Below, one piece after another: positions 29,248 to 38,588 of a DNA stretch of 64,000 bases; the first letter of the stretch is position 1, and every line of letters begins with the position of its first letter. The notes below the pieces were generated by a model that ran no database searches, was not told the DNA's origin, and worked only from the letters and a program-made list of their open reading frames with translations. The position numbers and the translations under genes are program-made. Origin of the DNA: Phenylobacterium hankyongense (GTDB lineage: Bacteria; Pseudomonadota; Alphaproteobacteria; Caulobacterales; Caulobacteraceae). The stretch is from contig NZ_QFYP01000001.1 in the NCBI RefSeq assembly GCF_003254505.1, positions 2,340,001 through 2,404,000 on the forward strand, read 5' to 3'.

Positions 29248-30024
29248 TCAGTCGAAGATCGCCGCCAGGCCCTCGGGACCGACGCCGTCCTTCAGCCGGC
29301 GCAGCTCGACGTAGAGCACCGCCGCGCCGGTGGCGCCGATCAGGGCGCTGGCTGCGCTGATCAGCGGCATGATCACCACCGCCTGGAACACCCCGACCGA
29401 CCCGCCCCCCGTGACGATGCCGGCGGCCCCGCCAATGGCGCCGACGATCGCCTCGACGATGATCGTGGCGATCACGTAGATCACGAACAGGCCGAAGATC
29501 CGCCAGCGGTTGCCGCGCGTCAGCTGGGCGCTGCGTCCGAAGGCGTCGAACACGCCGGTCTGCTCGATGACGAAGGCCGGGACGGCGACGCACCAGGCGA
29601 CAGCGATCATCACGCCGGGCACGACCAGCAGGACCAGGCCGAAGGCGACCGCCAGCACGTACAGGATGCTGATCCCCAGGAGCGGCAGGAAGACCCGCAG
29701 GCCGGTGCGCAAACTGTCCGTCACGGACGCCGGCCGGCCGTTCAGGTCGGCGACCGTGGCGTAGATCAACGCAGCCTGAAGGATCAGCGCGGCGAGCCCT
29801 GACACGATGCCGCCGGCCCCAAAGCCGCTCAGGCCCCGGGCCCCCGAACGCACCATGTCGAGCTGGAGAAAGCCGACCAGCGCGGTCGGCAGGCCGGTGA
29901 GGATCAGCGCCAGGATGGCGAAGGTCGCGAAGTTGCGGCGCAGGACTGCGAACAGCTCCTGGATCACGCGGCCGATGTCGAGCTTTCCCGCGGCGCCGCC
30001 AGCGCCGGTGTCGGTGATGGTCAT
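29248..30024 (-). CDS. Polytopic membrane protein of unknown function
   Basis: A 258-residue protein with about six hydrophobic segments and alternating Ala/Gly/Ile/Val-rich stretches. The FDAFGRSAQLTRGNRWRIFGLF loop between helices, and the preceding WCVAVPAFVIEQTGV, are typical of the YciC/glycerophosphodiesterase-membrane-domain-like group found across bacteria. Convergent with the RDD gene (four-base gap) and divergent from the xylose dehydrogenase gene. No function can be assigned. Confidence 0.8.
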   Translation of the reverse strand: MTITDTGAGGAAGKLDIGRVIQELFAVLRRNFATFAILALILTGLPTALVGFLQLDMVRSGARGLSGFGAGGIVSGLAALILQAALIYATVADLNGRPASVTDSLRTGLRVFLPLLGISILYVLAVAFGLVLLVVPGVMIAVAWCVAVPAFVIEQTGVFDAFGRSAQLTRGNRWRIFGLFVIYVIATIIVEAIVGAIGGAAGIVTGGGSVGVFQAVVIMPLISAASALIGATGAAVLYVELRRLKDGVGPEGLAAIFD

Positions 30025-30160
30025 GGCTAGGTTTCCCCCCCTATTGCACGCCCAGGATGCGAGCTAACCACGGGTGGCGGGCGCTGTCGCCCCTGGCGTG
30101 CGACGCGGAGTTGGGATCGCGCTGTGGTTGGGGCAAAGGTAGGGGAACCGGGAGGTCGTC

Positions 30161-30910
30161 GTGGTGAAGTCAGCCGTCTACCCCAGCCTTGAGGGCAAGC
30201 GGGTCGTCATCACCGGCGGCGGTTCGGGCATCGGCGCGGGCCTGGTCGAGGCCTTCGTGCGGCAGGGCGCCGAGGTCCACTTCCTCGACGTGCTGGAGGC
30301 GGAGTCGCAGGCGCTGGCCGCGCAGTTCGCCGAGGCGTCGGCGGCGCCGGTCTTCCACCGCTGCGACCTCACCGACACGGCTGCGATCGCCGCCTGTTTC
30401 GAGGCCATCGGGCCGGTGCAGGTGCTGGTGAACAACGCCGGCAACGACGACCGCCACACCCTGGACGAGGTCACGCCGGCCTATTTCGACAACCGCATCG
30501 CGGTGAACCTGCGCCACATGCTGTTCTGCGCCCAGGCCGTGGTTCCGGCCATGAAGGCGGCGGGCGGCGGCGCGATCATCAACTTCGGCTCGATCTCCTG
30601 GCGTCTGGGACTGCCGGACCTGGTGCTCTACGAGACCGCCAAGGCCGGGATCGAGGGGATGACCAAGGCCCTGGCGCGCGACCTCGGGGCGCACGGCATC
30701 CGCGTCACCTGCGTCACGCCGGGCAACGTGCGCACGCCCCGACAGCTGAAGTGGTACACGCCCGAAGGCGAGGCCGAGATCGTCGCCCAGCAGTGCCTGA
30801 AGGGCCGGATCGAGCCGGCCGACGTGGCCGCCCTGGTGCTGTTCCTCGCCTCCGACGACGCGCGGTTCTGCACCGGCCACGAATACTGGATCGACGCGGG
30901 GTGGGCATAG
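30161..30910 (+). CDS. xylB: NAD-dependent D-xylose 1-dehydrogenase (SDR)
   Basis: A 249-residue classical SDR: cofactor motif TGGGSGIG (18-25), VNNAGN near residue 90, FGSIS serine and catalytic YETAK. From memory, the sequence closely matches Caulobacter XylB through most of its length, including the segments GKRVVITGGGSGIGAG, VNLRHMLFC, and the end TGHEYWIDAGW. XylB oxidises D-xylose to xylonolactone, the first step of the Weimberg route to 2-oxoglutarate. The start is GTG 30161 (GGAGG six bases upstream). It precedes a xylose-type MFS symporter by 120 bases. I did not see a Caulobacter XylR-like operator upstream. A closely related aldose (for example L-arabinose) cannot be excluded as substrate. 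Confidence 0.88.
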   Translation: MVKSAVYPSLEGKRVVITGGGSGIGAGLVEAFVRQGAEVHFLDVLEAESQALAAQFAEASAAPVFHRCDLTDTAAIAACFEAIGPVQVLVNNAGNDDRHTLDEVTPAYFDNRIAVNLRHMLFCAQAVVPAMKAAGGGAIINFGSISWRLGLPDLVLYETAKAGIEGMTKALARDLGAHGIRVTCVTPGNVRTPRQLKWYTPEGEAEIVAQQCLKGRIEPADVAALVLFLASDDARFCTGHEYWIDAGWA

Positions 30911-31030
30911 GGTGAGCCCGACGATCGGGCTTGACCGCGGCGGCGGCGCCCCTTCAGCCTGGGGCCGCGTCGCGGCGGAGACTGCGGGCCAACGGGAAAA
31001 GGCCGGGCCTCGCCCCGCCGGGAGACGTTC

Positions 31031-32500
31031 ATGAGCAAGGCCAACAATTCGCTGGTCGTCGGGCTGACCATGGCGGCCGCCCTGGGCGGGCTGCTGTTCG
31101 GCTACGACACCGCGGTGATCTCCGGCGCGGTGGGCGCCATCGACGCCAACTTCATCACTCCGCGCGGCCTGCCCGAAGGCGCCGCCTCCAGCCTGTCGGG
31201 CTGGGCCATCTCCTGCGCCCTCTTGGGCTGCGTGATCGGGGCCATGGTCGGCGGGCCGATCTCTACGGCCGTCGGGCGCAAGGGCGGGCTGCTGGTGGCG
31301 GCCGTGCTGTTCCTGGTGGGCTCCATCGGCTCGGCCTGGCCGGAGTTCGGGCTGGGCCCGATCGGCGGCATGGGTCCCGACGCGCTGACGCCTTTCATCT
31401 GGTACCGGGTGCTGGGCGGCGTCGGCGTCGGCCTCGCCTCCATGCTCTCGCCGCTCTACATCGCCGAGATCGCGCCCCCGAACGACCGCGGCCGGCTGGT
31501 GACCTTCCAGCAGATGGCCATCGTGATCGGCATCACCGTCGTCTATTTCGTGAACTGGGCCATCGCCTCGCAGGGCGACGCCGCCTGGATCCGGACGGTC
31601 GGCTGGCGCTGGATGCTGGCCTCCGAAGCCATCCCCGCGGCCGCCTTCTTCCTGCTGCTGCTCCGCGCGCCGGACAGCCCGCGCTGGTACGTCATGAAGG
31701 GCCAGCACGAGAAGGCGCTGGCCGTGCTCAAGCGCCTGACCCACGACGAGGCCCTGGCCAACGCCACCCTGGCCGAGATCGAGGAGACGCTGGTCACGCC
31801 GACCCGGCCGCTGTTGAGCTTCGGCGCCAAGGTGCTGCTGGTGGGCGTGATGCTGTCGATCTTCCAGCAGGTCGTCGGCATCAATGCGGTGCTCTACTAC
31901 GGCCCGCTGATGTTCGAGAACGCCGGATTCACCGCCAACGTCTCCTTCCTGCAGACCATCATCCTGGGGGTGGCGATGACCGCCTTCACCCTCGTCGCCC
32001 TGTTCACCGTCGACCGCTGGGGCCGCAAGCCGCTGATGATCACCGGCGCCCTGATCATGGCCGTGGCGATGTTCGCGCTCGGCTCGCTGTTCAACGCCCA
32101 TGCGGTCGGCCTCTGGGCCCTGGTCGTGGTGGTGCTCTACATCGCCGGGTTTTCGCTCTCCTGGGGGCCGGTCACCTGGGTGCTGCTGGCCGAGATCTTC
32201 CCCAACTCGATCAAGGGCAAGGCCATGGCGATCGCGGTCGCGGCGCAGTGGATCGCCAACCTGTTCGTCTCCTGGTCGTTCAAGGTCCTGGACGGCGATT
32301 CCGGGCTGAACGCCGCGTTCAACCACGGCTTCGCCTACTGGATCTACGGCGGGATGAGCGTGCTGGCGGCGCTGTTCGTCTGGCGCTTCGTGCCTGAAAC
32401 CAAGGGCCGCAGCCTCGAGGCGATCCAACATCTCTGGGAGCGCGCGCCGTCGCACCCCGCCGCCGCCGGAATGGTCGCCAAGGATGCAACCTCGGCCTGA
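31031..32500 (+). CDS. xylE: Sugar porter family MFS transporter (D-xylose:H+ symporter-like)
   Basis: A 489-residue twelve-helix sugar porter. Family signatures: GGLLFGYDTAVISGA in helix 1, the GRKGG loop between helices 2 and 3, SPLYIAEIAPPNDRGRL after helix 5, the QQVVGINAVLYYGP substrate-site stretch in helix 7, DRWGRKPLM, and the closing VPETKGRSLE. The QQVVGIN and helix-1 patterns fit bacterial xylose/glucose symporters such as XylE. Position right after xylose dehydrogenase supports xylose as substrate, hence the symbol, which is by context. Inner membrane. Confidence 0.85.
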   Translation: MSKANNSLVVGLTMAAALGGLLFGYDTAVISGAVGAIDANFITPRGLPEGAASSLSGWAISCALLGCVIGAMVGGPISTAVGRKGGLLVAAVLFLVGSIGSAWPEFGLGPIGGMGPDALTPFIWYRVLGGVGVGLASMLSPLYIAEIAPPNDRGRLVTFQQMAIVIGITVVYFVNWAIASQGDAAWIRTVGWRWMLASEAIPAAAFFLLLLRAPDSPRWYVMKGQHEKALAVLKRLTHDEALANATLAEIEETLVTPTRPLLSFGAKVLLVGVMLSIFQQVVGINAVLYYGPLMFENAGFTANVSFLQTIILGVAMTAFTLVALFTVDRWGRKPLMITGALIMAVAMFALGSLFNAHAVGLWALVVVVLYIAGFSLSWGPVTWVLLAEIFPNSIKGKAMAIAVAAQWIANLFVSWSFKVLDGDSGLNAAFNHGFAYWIYGGMSVLAALFVWRFVPETKGRSLEAIQHLWERAPSHPAAAGMVAKDATSA

Positions 32501-32706
32501 GGCTGCCATCAGGCCAATTTCCCGGCCGACATCGACAGTTCGAGGCCGATGTTCCTTTGGATCGGCGACGGTCGCCGGGTATATGCCGTGCCGCCAGCGG
32601 CGCCGTTCGCGCCTGCGGAAGGACTTGCCGCCTTGCAGCCCGGCCGGCCGTCGACGACGGCCGCGGATGATCGCGGGCGGAGCGCTGGCGCAGCCGGAGT
32701 GATTCC

Positions 32707-34998
32707 ATGCCCGAGGGCCCGACCATGAAAGACGACTTCCGCCAGGCGGCGCTGGACTACCATCGCCATCCCCGCCCCGGGAAATTGTCGGTCGAGCCGA
32801 CCAAGAGCATGGCCACGCAGCGCGACCTTGCGCTGGCCTATTCGCCCGGCGTCGCCGCCGCCTGCGAGGCCATCGCCGCCGACCCCGACGCCGCGCGGGA
32901 CTACACGGCCCGCGGCAACCTGGTGGCGGTGATCTCCAACGGCACGGCGGTCCTGGGACTGGGCGCCATCGGCCCGCTGGCCAGCAAGCCGGTGATGGAA
33001 GGCAAGGCGGTGCTGTTCAAGAAGTTCGCCGGCATCGACGTCTTCGACATCGAGGTCGACGCCAACGATCCCGAACGGTTCATCGAGGTGGTGGCGGCCC
33101 TGGAGCCGACCTTCGGCGGCATCAACCTGGAGGACATCAAGGCCCCGGAATGCTTCGTCATCGAGAAGGCCCTGCGCGAGCGGATGGCCATCCCGGTGTT
33201 CCACGACGACCAGCACGGGACCGCCATCGTCTGCGCGGCGGCGGTGCGCAACGCCCTGCTGCTGCAGGGCAAGTCGCTGAAGGACGTCAAGCTGGTCACC
33301 TCCGGCGCCGGGGCCGCAGCCCTGGCCTGCGTGGACCTGCTGGTCTCCATGGGGCTGCCGGCCGAGAACGTGTTCCTCACCGACATCAAGGGCGTGGTCT
33401 ACGAGGGCCGCGAGCCCGACATGCCGGAGAACCTGGCCCGCTACGCCCGCCGCACCGACGCGCGCACCCTGCCGGACGTGCTGGGCGGAGCGGACATCTT
33501 CCTGGGCCTCTCGGCGCCGCGGGTGCTGAAGCCGGAATGGCTGCCGCTGCTGGCCGACAAGCCGCTGATCCTGGCGATGGCCAATCCGGATCCGGAGATC
33601 ATGCCCGAGCTGGTGGCCGAGCTTCGGCCCGACGCCATCGTCGCCACCGGCCGCAGCGACTTCCCGAACCAGGTCAACAACGTCCTGTGCTTCCCCTTCA
33701 TCTTCCGCGGCGCCCTGGACGTGGGCGCCCGCGAGATCAACGAGGCGATGAAGGTCGCCGCCGCCGAAGCCCTGGCCGAGCTCGCCCGCGCCGAGGCGCA
33801 CGAGGTGGTGGCGTCGGCCTACGGCGGCGCCATCCCGGGGTTCGGGCCGCAGTACATCATCCCCAAGCCCTTCGACCCGCGGCTGATCCTGGTGATCGCC
33901 CCGGCCGTCGCCCGCGCGGCCATGGACTCCGGGGTCGCCGAGCGGCCGATCGCCGACTTCGAGGCCTACCGCCGGGAGCTGGAACAGTTCGCCTTCCGCT
34001 CGGGCCAGCTGATGCGTCCGGTGTTCGAGCTGGCGCGCCAGGCGCCGGCCCGCGTCGCCTACGCCGAGGGCGAGGATCCGCGCGTGCTGCGCGCCGCCCA
34101 GACGGTGATCGACGAGGGGCTGGCCAGGCCCGTGTTGGTGGGCCGTCGGACCGTCATCGCCCAGCGGGTCCGCGAACTGGGCCTGCGGCTCGACCTGGAC
34201 GCGCAGGTGGAGATCGTCGACCCCACCGACGCCGCGGCCATCGCCCCGCTGGTGGAGATCTACGAACAGCTGGTGGGACGCCGCGGCGTGTCGCGCGCGG
34301 CCGCCGTGCGGCGGCTGACCACCCGGCCGACCGTCACCGCCGCCATGCTGCTGCGGACCGGCCATGTGGACGCCGCCCTGGTCGGCGGGCAGGGCGACTG
34401 GTGGCGGCACCTGACCTATGCGCTGCCGATCATCCCGCGCCGCCAGGACGTCAGCCGGGTGTTCGCCATGTCGACGCTGATCCTGCCGATCGGTCCGCTG
34501 TTCTTCTGCGACACCCACGTCAACGTCGACCCGACCGCCGAGCAGGTGGCAGAGATGACGGTGCTGGCGGCGGAGGGCGTGCAGCGGTTCGGCGTGCGGC
34601 CGAAGGTGGCGCTGCTGTCGCATTCCAACTTCGGCGCCAGCAACTCCCCCAGCGCGCGCAAGATGCGCGAGGCCCTGGCGCTGCTGCGCAAGCGCGCCCC
34701 CGACCTCGAGGTCGACGGCGAGATGCACGCCGACGCGGCGCTCCGCGAAGCGCTGCGCGACAACCTGATCACCGACAGCCGGCTCGAGGGCGCGGCGAAC
34801 CTGCTGATCATGCCCAGCCTGGACGCCGCCAACATCAGCCTGACGCTGCTGAGCGCCGCCAGCGACGCCCTGATGGTGGGCCCGATGCTGGTCGGCCTCC
34901 ACAAGCCGCTGCATGTGCTGGTGCCGGCGGTCACCGCCCGCGGCATCGTCAACATGACCGCGATCGCCACCTGCCAGGTCTCCGCCGGCGGGGAGTGA
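32707..34998 (+). CDS. maeB: NADP-dependent malic enzyme with phosphotransacetylase-like domain
   Basis: A 763-residue two-domain enzyme. The N-terminal half (about 1-430) is malic enzyme, converting malate to pyruvate: [57 protein letters not shown]. The C-terminal 330 residues are a phosphate acetyl/butyryltransferase-like domain ([33 protein letters not shown]) that in this family is regulatory rather than catalytic. Met at 32725 is an alternative start and fits family alignments better. Stands alone, convergent with lldD. Could serve gluconeogenic or anaplerotic balance when 2-oxoglutarate-yielding substrates are used. Confidence 0.96.
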   Translation: MPEGPTMKDDFRQAALDYHRHPRPGKLSVEPTKSMATQRDLALAYSPGVAAACEAIAADPDAARDYTARGNLVAVISNGTAVLGLGAIGPLASKPVMEGKAVLFKKFAGIDVFDIEVDANDPERFIEVVAALEPTFGGINLEDIKAPECFVIEKALRERMAIPVFHDDQHGTAIVCAAAVRNALLLQGKSLKDVKLVTSGAGAAALACVDLLVSMGLPAENVFLTDIKGVVYEGREPDMPENLARYARRTDARTLPDVLGGADIFLGLSAPRVLKPEWLPLLADKPLILAMANPDPEIMPELVAELRPDAIVATGRSDFPNQVNNVLCFPFIFRGALDVGAREINEAMKVAAAEALAELARAEAHEVVASAYGGAIPGFGPQYIIPKPFDPRLILVIAPAVARAAMDSGVAERPIADFEAYRRELEQFAFRSGQLMRPVFELARQAPARVAYAEGEDPRVLRAAQTVIDEGLARPVLVGRRTVIAQRVRELGLRLDLDAQVEIVDPTDAAAIAPLVEIYEQLVGRRGVSRAAAVRRLTTRPTVTAAMLLRTGHVDAALVGGQGDWWRHLTYALPIIPRRQDVSRVFAMSTLILPIGPLFFCDTHVNVDPTAEQVAEMTVLAAEGVQRFGVRPKVALLSHSNFGASNSPSARKMREALALLRKRAPDLEVDGEMHADAALREALRDNLITDSRLEGAANLLIMPSLDAANISLTLLSAASDALMVGPMLVGLHKPLHVLVPAVTARGIVNMTAIATCQVSAGGE

Positions 34999-35016
34999 TC
35001 CCAGCGCCGGCTGGGC

Positions 35017-36156
35017 TCAGCGCAGCATCGAGCGGTCGAGTTTCTTCACGTCCGTCTGGCCGGTGAGCGCCATGGCCACCGCCATCTCGTGGCGCAGCAG
35101 GTCGAGGATGCGGGCGACGCCGCGCTGGCCCTGCGCGGCCAGGGCGTAGGCCCAGGCCCGGCCGATCAGCACGCCGTCGGCGCCCAGCGCCAGGGCGCGC
35201 AGGACGTCGACGCCCGAGCGCACGCCGCCGTCCATCAGCACGCTCACCCGACCGGCGACCGCGTCCACCACCGAGGGCAGGGCGGCGATCGACGAGGGGG
35301 CGCCGTCGAGCTGGCGGCCGCCGTGGTTGGACACCACCAGCCCTTCTGCGCCGGCGCGAACCGCGGCGTCGGCGTCCTCCGGGTCGAGGATGCCCTTCAC
35401 CACCAGCCGGCCCTTCCAGCGCTCGCGCAGCCAGTCGATGTCCTTCCAGGTGACGGAGGGGTCGAAGTTGCGGCCGACCCAGGCGGTGAACTGGTCGAGG
35501 CCCGCGCCGGACGACATGGCGCTGGCGACGTTGCCCAGGATGTGCGGGCGGCCATGGACGCCGACGTCCCAGGCCCAGGCGGGGTGTTGGGCGATGTCGA
35601 GGAAGCGGGCGACCTGGGCGCCCAGGCCCTGCGACCCGGTCAGGCCCGTACGCACGTCGCGATAGCGGGGGCTGTGGACGATCAGGTCGACGGTCAGCAC
35701 CAGGGTGGTGACGCCGGCCTCGGCCGCGCGGGCCAGCAGGTCGGCCATGAACACCCGGTCGCGGATCATGTAGAGCTGGAACCAGATCGGCGCGGCGACC
35801 GCGGCGCGGACCTCCTCCAGCGGACAGCAGGACATGGTGGAGAGGATGACCGGCACGCCGGCCGCCTCCGCCGCCCGCGCCGCCTGGGTCTCGCCGCGGC
35901 GGGCGTACATGCCGGCCAGGCCGACGGGCGCCAGGGCCACCGGCATCGACGCCGCCTGGCCGAACAGGGTGGTGCTGAGGTCCACCTGCGAGACGTCCTG
36001 CATCACCCGCTGGCGCAGGGTGATGTTCTGCAGGTCCTCGATGTTCCGCCGCATGGTGGTTTCGGAATAGGAGCCGCCGTCGATGTACTCGAACAGGAAG
36101 CGCGGCAGCCGGCGGCGGGCCAGCGTGCGGTAGTCGCCGATGTCGGCTGCAATCAT
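35017..36156 (-). CDS. lldD: FMN-dependent alpha-hydroxy acid (L-lactate-type) dehydrogenase
   Basis: A 379-residue TIM-barrel flavoprotein. AAGGGGG-type purines precede ATG 36156, which I prefer over a longer start with an unnatural N-terminus. Family marks: YIDGGSYSETTMRRN at the start, VALAPVGLAGM, IWFQLYMIRDR, the active-site segment LVVSNHGGRQLDG with the catalytic His, and MDGGVRSGVDVLRALALGA for FMN phosphate binding. It oxidises an L-2-hydroxyacid, classically L-lactate, to the oxoacid. Because it is the third gene of an operon with a CoA-transferase and an enoyl-CoA hydratase under a putative island operator, the true substrate may be another 2-hydroxyacid. Confidence 0.88.
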   Translation of the reverse strand: MIAADIGDYRTLARRRLPRFLFEYIDGGSYSETTMRRNIEDLQNITLRQRVMQDVSQVDLSTTLFGQAASMPVALAPVGLAGMYARRGETQAARAAEAAGVPVILSTMSCCPLEEVRAAVAAPIWFQLYMIRDRVFMADLLARAAEAGVTTLVLTVDLIVHSPRYRDVRTGLTGSQGLGAQVARFLDIAQHPAWAWDVGVHGRPHILGNVASAMSSGAGLDQFTAWVGRNFDPSVTWKDIDWLRERWKGRLVVKGILDPEDADAAVRAGAEGLVVSNHGGRQLDGAPSSIAALPSVVDAVAGRVSVLMDGGVRSGVDVLRALALGADGVLIGRAWAYALAAQGQRGVARILDLLRHEMAVAMALTGQTDVKKLDRSMLR

Positions 36157-36181
36157 CGTCGCCCCCTTGAGACGCGGCCGA

Positions 36182-36958
36182 TCAGGCGCCGGTCCAGACG
36201 CGCGGCTTCTTCTCCAGGAAGTTGCGCACGCCCATCCTGAAGTCCTCGCTGCCGTAGATGATCTCGACCAGGTCATCGATGTCCGGCGCGCCTGCGTAGG
36301 CGTAGCGGCGGATCGCCTCCTTGCTGACGCTCATGGTCAGCGGGGCGTGGCTCGCCACCCGCTCGCAGATCGCCGCCGCGGCGGCGTCCAGCTCCTCCGG
36401 TTCGACCACCTTGAGGATGTGCCCGAGCTCGAACAGCTCCTGGGCGGTCAGCAGTTCGCCCAGCAGCAGCATCCGCTTGGCCTGGGAGATGCCGACGTGG
36501 TTGACCATCCGGACGTAGCCCTTGGTCGACAGGCAGTTGCCGATCGAGCGGCCGATCGGGGAGCCGAAGCGGGCGCTCGGGGTGGCGATCCTCAGGTCGC
36601 AGGCGAACGACAGGGCGATGCCGCCGCCCACCGCCCAGCCTTCGACGATGGCCAGGGTCGGCATCGGCAGGGCCTCGACCAGCCCGACGTACTCATCCAT
36701 CTGCCGCTCGTAGGCGATGCCGTCCTGGCCGGAGGTGAAGTCCAGGAAGCCGCTGATCTCGGTGCCGGCCAGGAAGGCTTTGCCGCCTGCGCCCCGCAGG
36801 GTGACGATCCGAAGCGACCGGTCCTGCGCGATCTCGCGGCAGATGTCCCCGAGCTGGCGCCACATGTCGAAGGTCAGGGCGTTGAGCGCGGGCTGGTTGT
36901 CGAACACGATCCGCCCGACCGACCCCACCCTGGAGAAGACGACCTTTCCCTCGCTCAT
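36182..36958 (-). CDS. Enoyl-CoA hydratase/isomerase family protein
   Basis: A 258-residue crotonase-fold protein. The oxyanion-hole strands are visible as FLAGTEISGFLDF and GWAVGGGIALSFACDLRIAT, followed by ARFGSPIGR, where the usual catalytic Glu is not obvious, and the long C-terminal helix. The position-specific GGG motif and length suit the hydratase/isomerase superfamily but not a particular member. Its start overlaps the upstream CoA-transferase stop by four bases and lldD begins 25 bases further on, so all three form one operon, presumably degrading a CoA-activated branched or hydroxylated acid. Confidence 0.85.
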   Translation of the reverse strand: MSEGKVVFSRVGSVGRIVFDNQPALNALTFDMWRQLGDICREIAQDRSLRIVTLRGAGGKAFLAGTEISGFLDFTSGQDGIAYERQMDEYVGLVEALPMPTLAIVEGWAVGGGIALSFACDLRIATPSARFGSPIGRSIGNCLSTKGYVRMVNHVGISQAKRMLLLGELLTAQELFELGHILKVVEPEELDAAAAAICERVASHAPLTMSVSKEAIRRYAYAGAPDIDDLVEIIYGSEDFRMGVRNFLEKKPRVWTGA

Positions 36959-38163
36959 GTCCGTGTCGCGTCTTCCATCTGGTGGCTGCCGATGAGGCCG
37001 CGTTCCACGAGCTCGGCGAGGATCTCCTCGCGGTGCTCGTCGAGCAGCGGCGGCGGGTAACGAACCTCCTGGGGCGTGTCGCTGAGCTTCACGGGGAAGC
37101 CCAGCGCCTTGAAGGAGCCTTCGACGGGGTGCGCGATGTCCTGGACCATGTGGCGCGCGCCGACGTGCTCGCTCGCCAGCGCCTGGCCGTAGTCATAGAT
37201 CGGTCCGGCCGGCACCCCCTTGGCGAGCAGGTCGTCGACCCACTCGGCCACCGTGCGGCGGGCGAACGTCGGATGCAGGCTGGCGATCAGCGCAGCCTGG
37301 TTGGCCACCCGGTCGCTGTTGGTGGCGAACCGCGGGTCATGCTCGAGGTCCAGGCGGTCGGCCGCCTCCAGGAACGACAGCCACAGCTTCTGATTGGCGG
37401 CGCCGAATACGAAGTAGCCGTCGGAGGCCTGCACCGCCTGGTAGGGGGCGGACATCCGGTTGGCGGTGCCGAGCGGCTGCGGCGACCGGCCGGTGCCCCA
37501 CAGTTCCGTGGTCTCCCAGATCGACAGGCCGAGCGCGGCCTCGAACAGCGAGGCGTCGACCATCTGTCCCTCGCCCGAGGTCTGGCGGCCGACGAGCGCG
37601 CTGAGAATGCCGTACACGGCGAACAGGGCCGCGCCGAGGTCGCCGACCGGCACGCCGGTCTTCACCGGCTCGCTGCCGGGCAGGCCGGTGGCGCTCAGGA
37701 CCCCCGACATGGCCTGGGCGATGAGGTCGAAGCCGGGCCGCTGCGCCCAGGGCCCGCTCTGCCCGAATCCCGAGATGCTGGCGTAAACCAGCCGCGGATT
37801 GATGGCCCGCAGGGTCTCGTAGCCCATGCCCAGCCGCGCGGCGACGCCGGGACGGCCGTTCTCGACCAGCACGTCGGCCGTACGCACCAGGGCGTAGAGG
37901 ATCTCACGGTCGGCGTCGGTCTTCAGATCGAGCGAGATGCTGCGCTTGTTGCGGTTCAGCGCCAGGAAGCCCGGACTGTCATCGCCCTTCAAACGGAAGC
38001 CCATCGAACGCCGGGTCTGGTCTCCGACCTTGGGGGGTTCGATCTTGATGACATCGGCGCCCATGTCGCCAAGCAACATGCAACAGAACGGCCCCGCCAT
38101 GACTTGCGAAACATCTAGGACGCGGATGCCGGCGAGGGGGAGCATTGCTGGGTCCAAGGTCAA
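36955..38163 (-). CDS. CaiB/BaiF family III CoA-transferase
   Basis: A 402-residue enzyme. Family III features: the start LAGIRVLDVSQVMAGPFC, GADVIKIEPPKVGDQTR, LNRNKRSISLDLK, the catalytic Asp in PGFDLIAQAMSG (about residue 170), and VGDLGAALFAVYGIL. These transferases move CoA between acids (for example from succinyl-CoA to an organic acid). First gene of the operon with enoyl-CoA hydratase and the 2-hydroxyacid dehydrogenase. A palindrome ATGTATACAA lies 70 bases upstream of its start, connecting this operon to the island regulon described elsewhere. Confidence 0.9.
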   Translation of the reverse strand: MTLDPAMLPLAGIRVLDVSQVMAGPFCCMLLGDMGADVIKIEPPKVGDQTRRSMGFRLKGDDSPGFLALNRNKRSISLDLKTDADREILYALVRTADVLVENGRPGVAARLGMGYETLRAINPRLVYASISGFGQSGPWAQRPGFDLIAQAMSGVLSATGLPGSEPVKTGVPVGDLGAALFAVYGILSALVGRQTSGEGQMVDASLFEAALGLSIWETTELWGTGRSPQPLGTANRMSAPYQAVQASDGYFVFGAANQKLWLSFLEAADRLDLEHDPRFATNSDRVANQAALIASLHPTFARRTVAEWVDDLLAKGVPAGPIYDYGQALASEHVGARHMVQDIAHPVEGSFKALGFPVKLSDTPQEVRYPPPLLDEHREEILAELVERGLIGSHQMEDATRT

Positions 38164-38232
38164 ATCATCGAATGTTGGGACCGCTCAATGCGCGCAATAC
38201 GCACAAAGCATCAGGTGAAGCGCGGTGCCAAG

Positions 38233-38242
38233 ATGTATACAA
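38233..38242. promoter_or_regulatory. GntR/FCD-type operator candidate (ATGTATACAA)
   Basis: Palindromic core TGTATACA. It lies 70 bases upstream of the minus-strand CoA-transferase operon. It fits the T-x-GT-xx-AC-x-A form of FadR-subfamily operators with one change at the first base, and matches the other island sites. Confidence 0.6.
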
Positions 38243-38436
38243 GTTTGCGAACCTCCGTCAAGCGAGGGAAGGCTGCGACCGTGCGGAGCCTTTGTTACCA
38301 GGGTTCAGGAGGAGCCGCCCGTGGCGCGAGGCGGGGCGCGTGAGGGTGGAATAGAGGCGCCGGGCAGCTTCTCCGTCGAATTTTCATCCGCCCTGCCGAA
38401 TCCATCCTGTCCACAACAGGCTTGAGCGCAAAATGG

Positions 38437-38446
38437 TTGTATGCAA
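38437..38446. promoter_or_regulatory. GntR/FCD-type operator candidate (TTGTATGCAA)
   Basis: Near-palindromic decamer TTGTATGCAA, 142 bases upstream of the amidohydrolase start. Same TTGYATRCAA pattern as the sites beside the two GntR genes. Confidence 0.65.
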
Positions 38447-38588
38447 GCTTGCGTTCGCGCTCTGCGCCAATGATAGCCGTTTGGGGGGAATACGATGGAC
38501 GTCTTCCCACCCTGTTGAGCTGTCGGCGGCGCGGCCCTCGCTGCGCCCTCCGTGTGGAGGGGCAATCAACCGACCTGGAGTGTCGTCC

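Larger units (their letters stand above)
38164..38588. other. Intergenic control region between CoA-transferase and amidohydrolase genes
   Basis: A 425-base region between divergent genes, holding two copies of the island palindrome (38233-38242 and 38437-38446), one near each start. No small gene with protein-like composition was found. The promoters of both divergent units should lie here. Confidence 0.7.

Noticed and set aside
30025..30160. Xylose repressor (XylR-type) operator before xylB
   Set aside because: No convincing inverted repeat of the Caulobacter xylose operator kind was visible in this short gap.
35000..35015. Six-pair hairpin between convergent maeB and lldD
   Set aside because: Short stem with no T-run on either strand; too weak to call a terminator.
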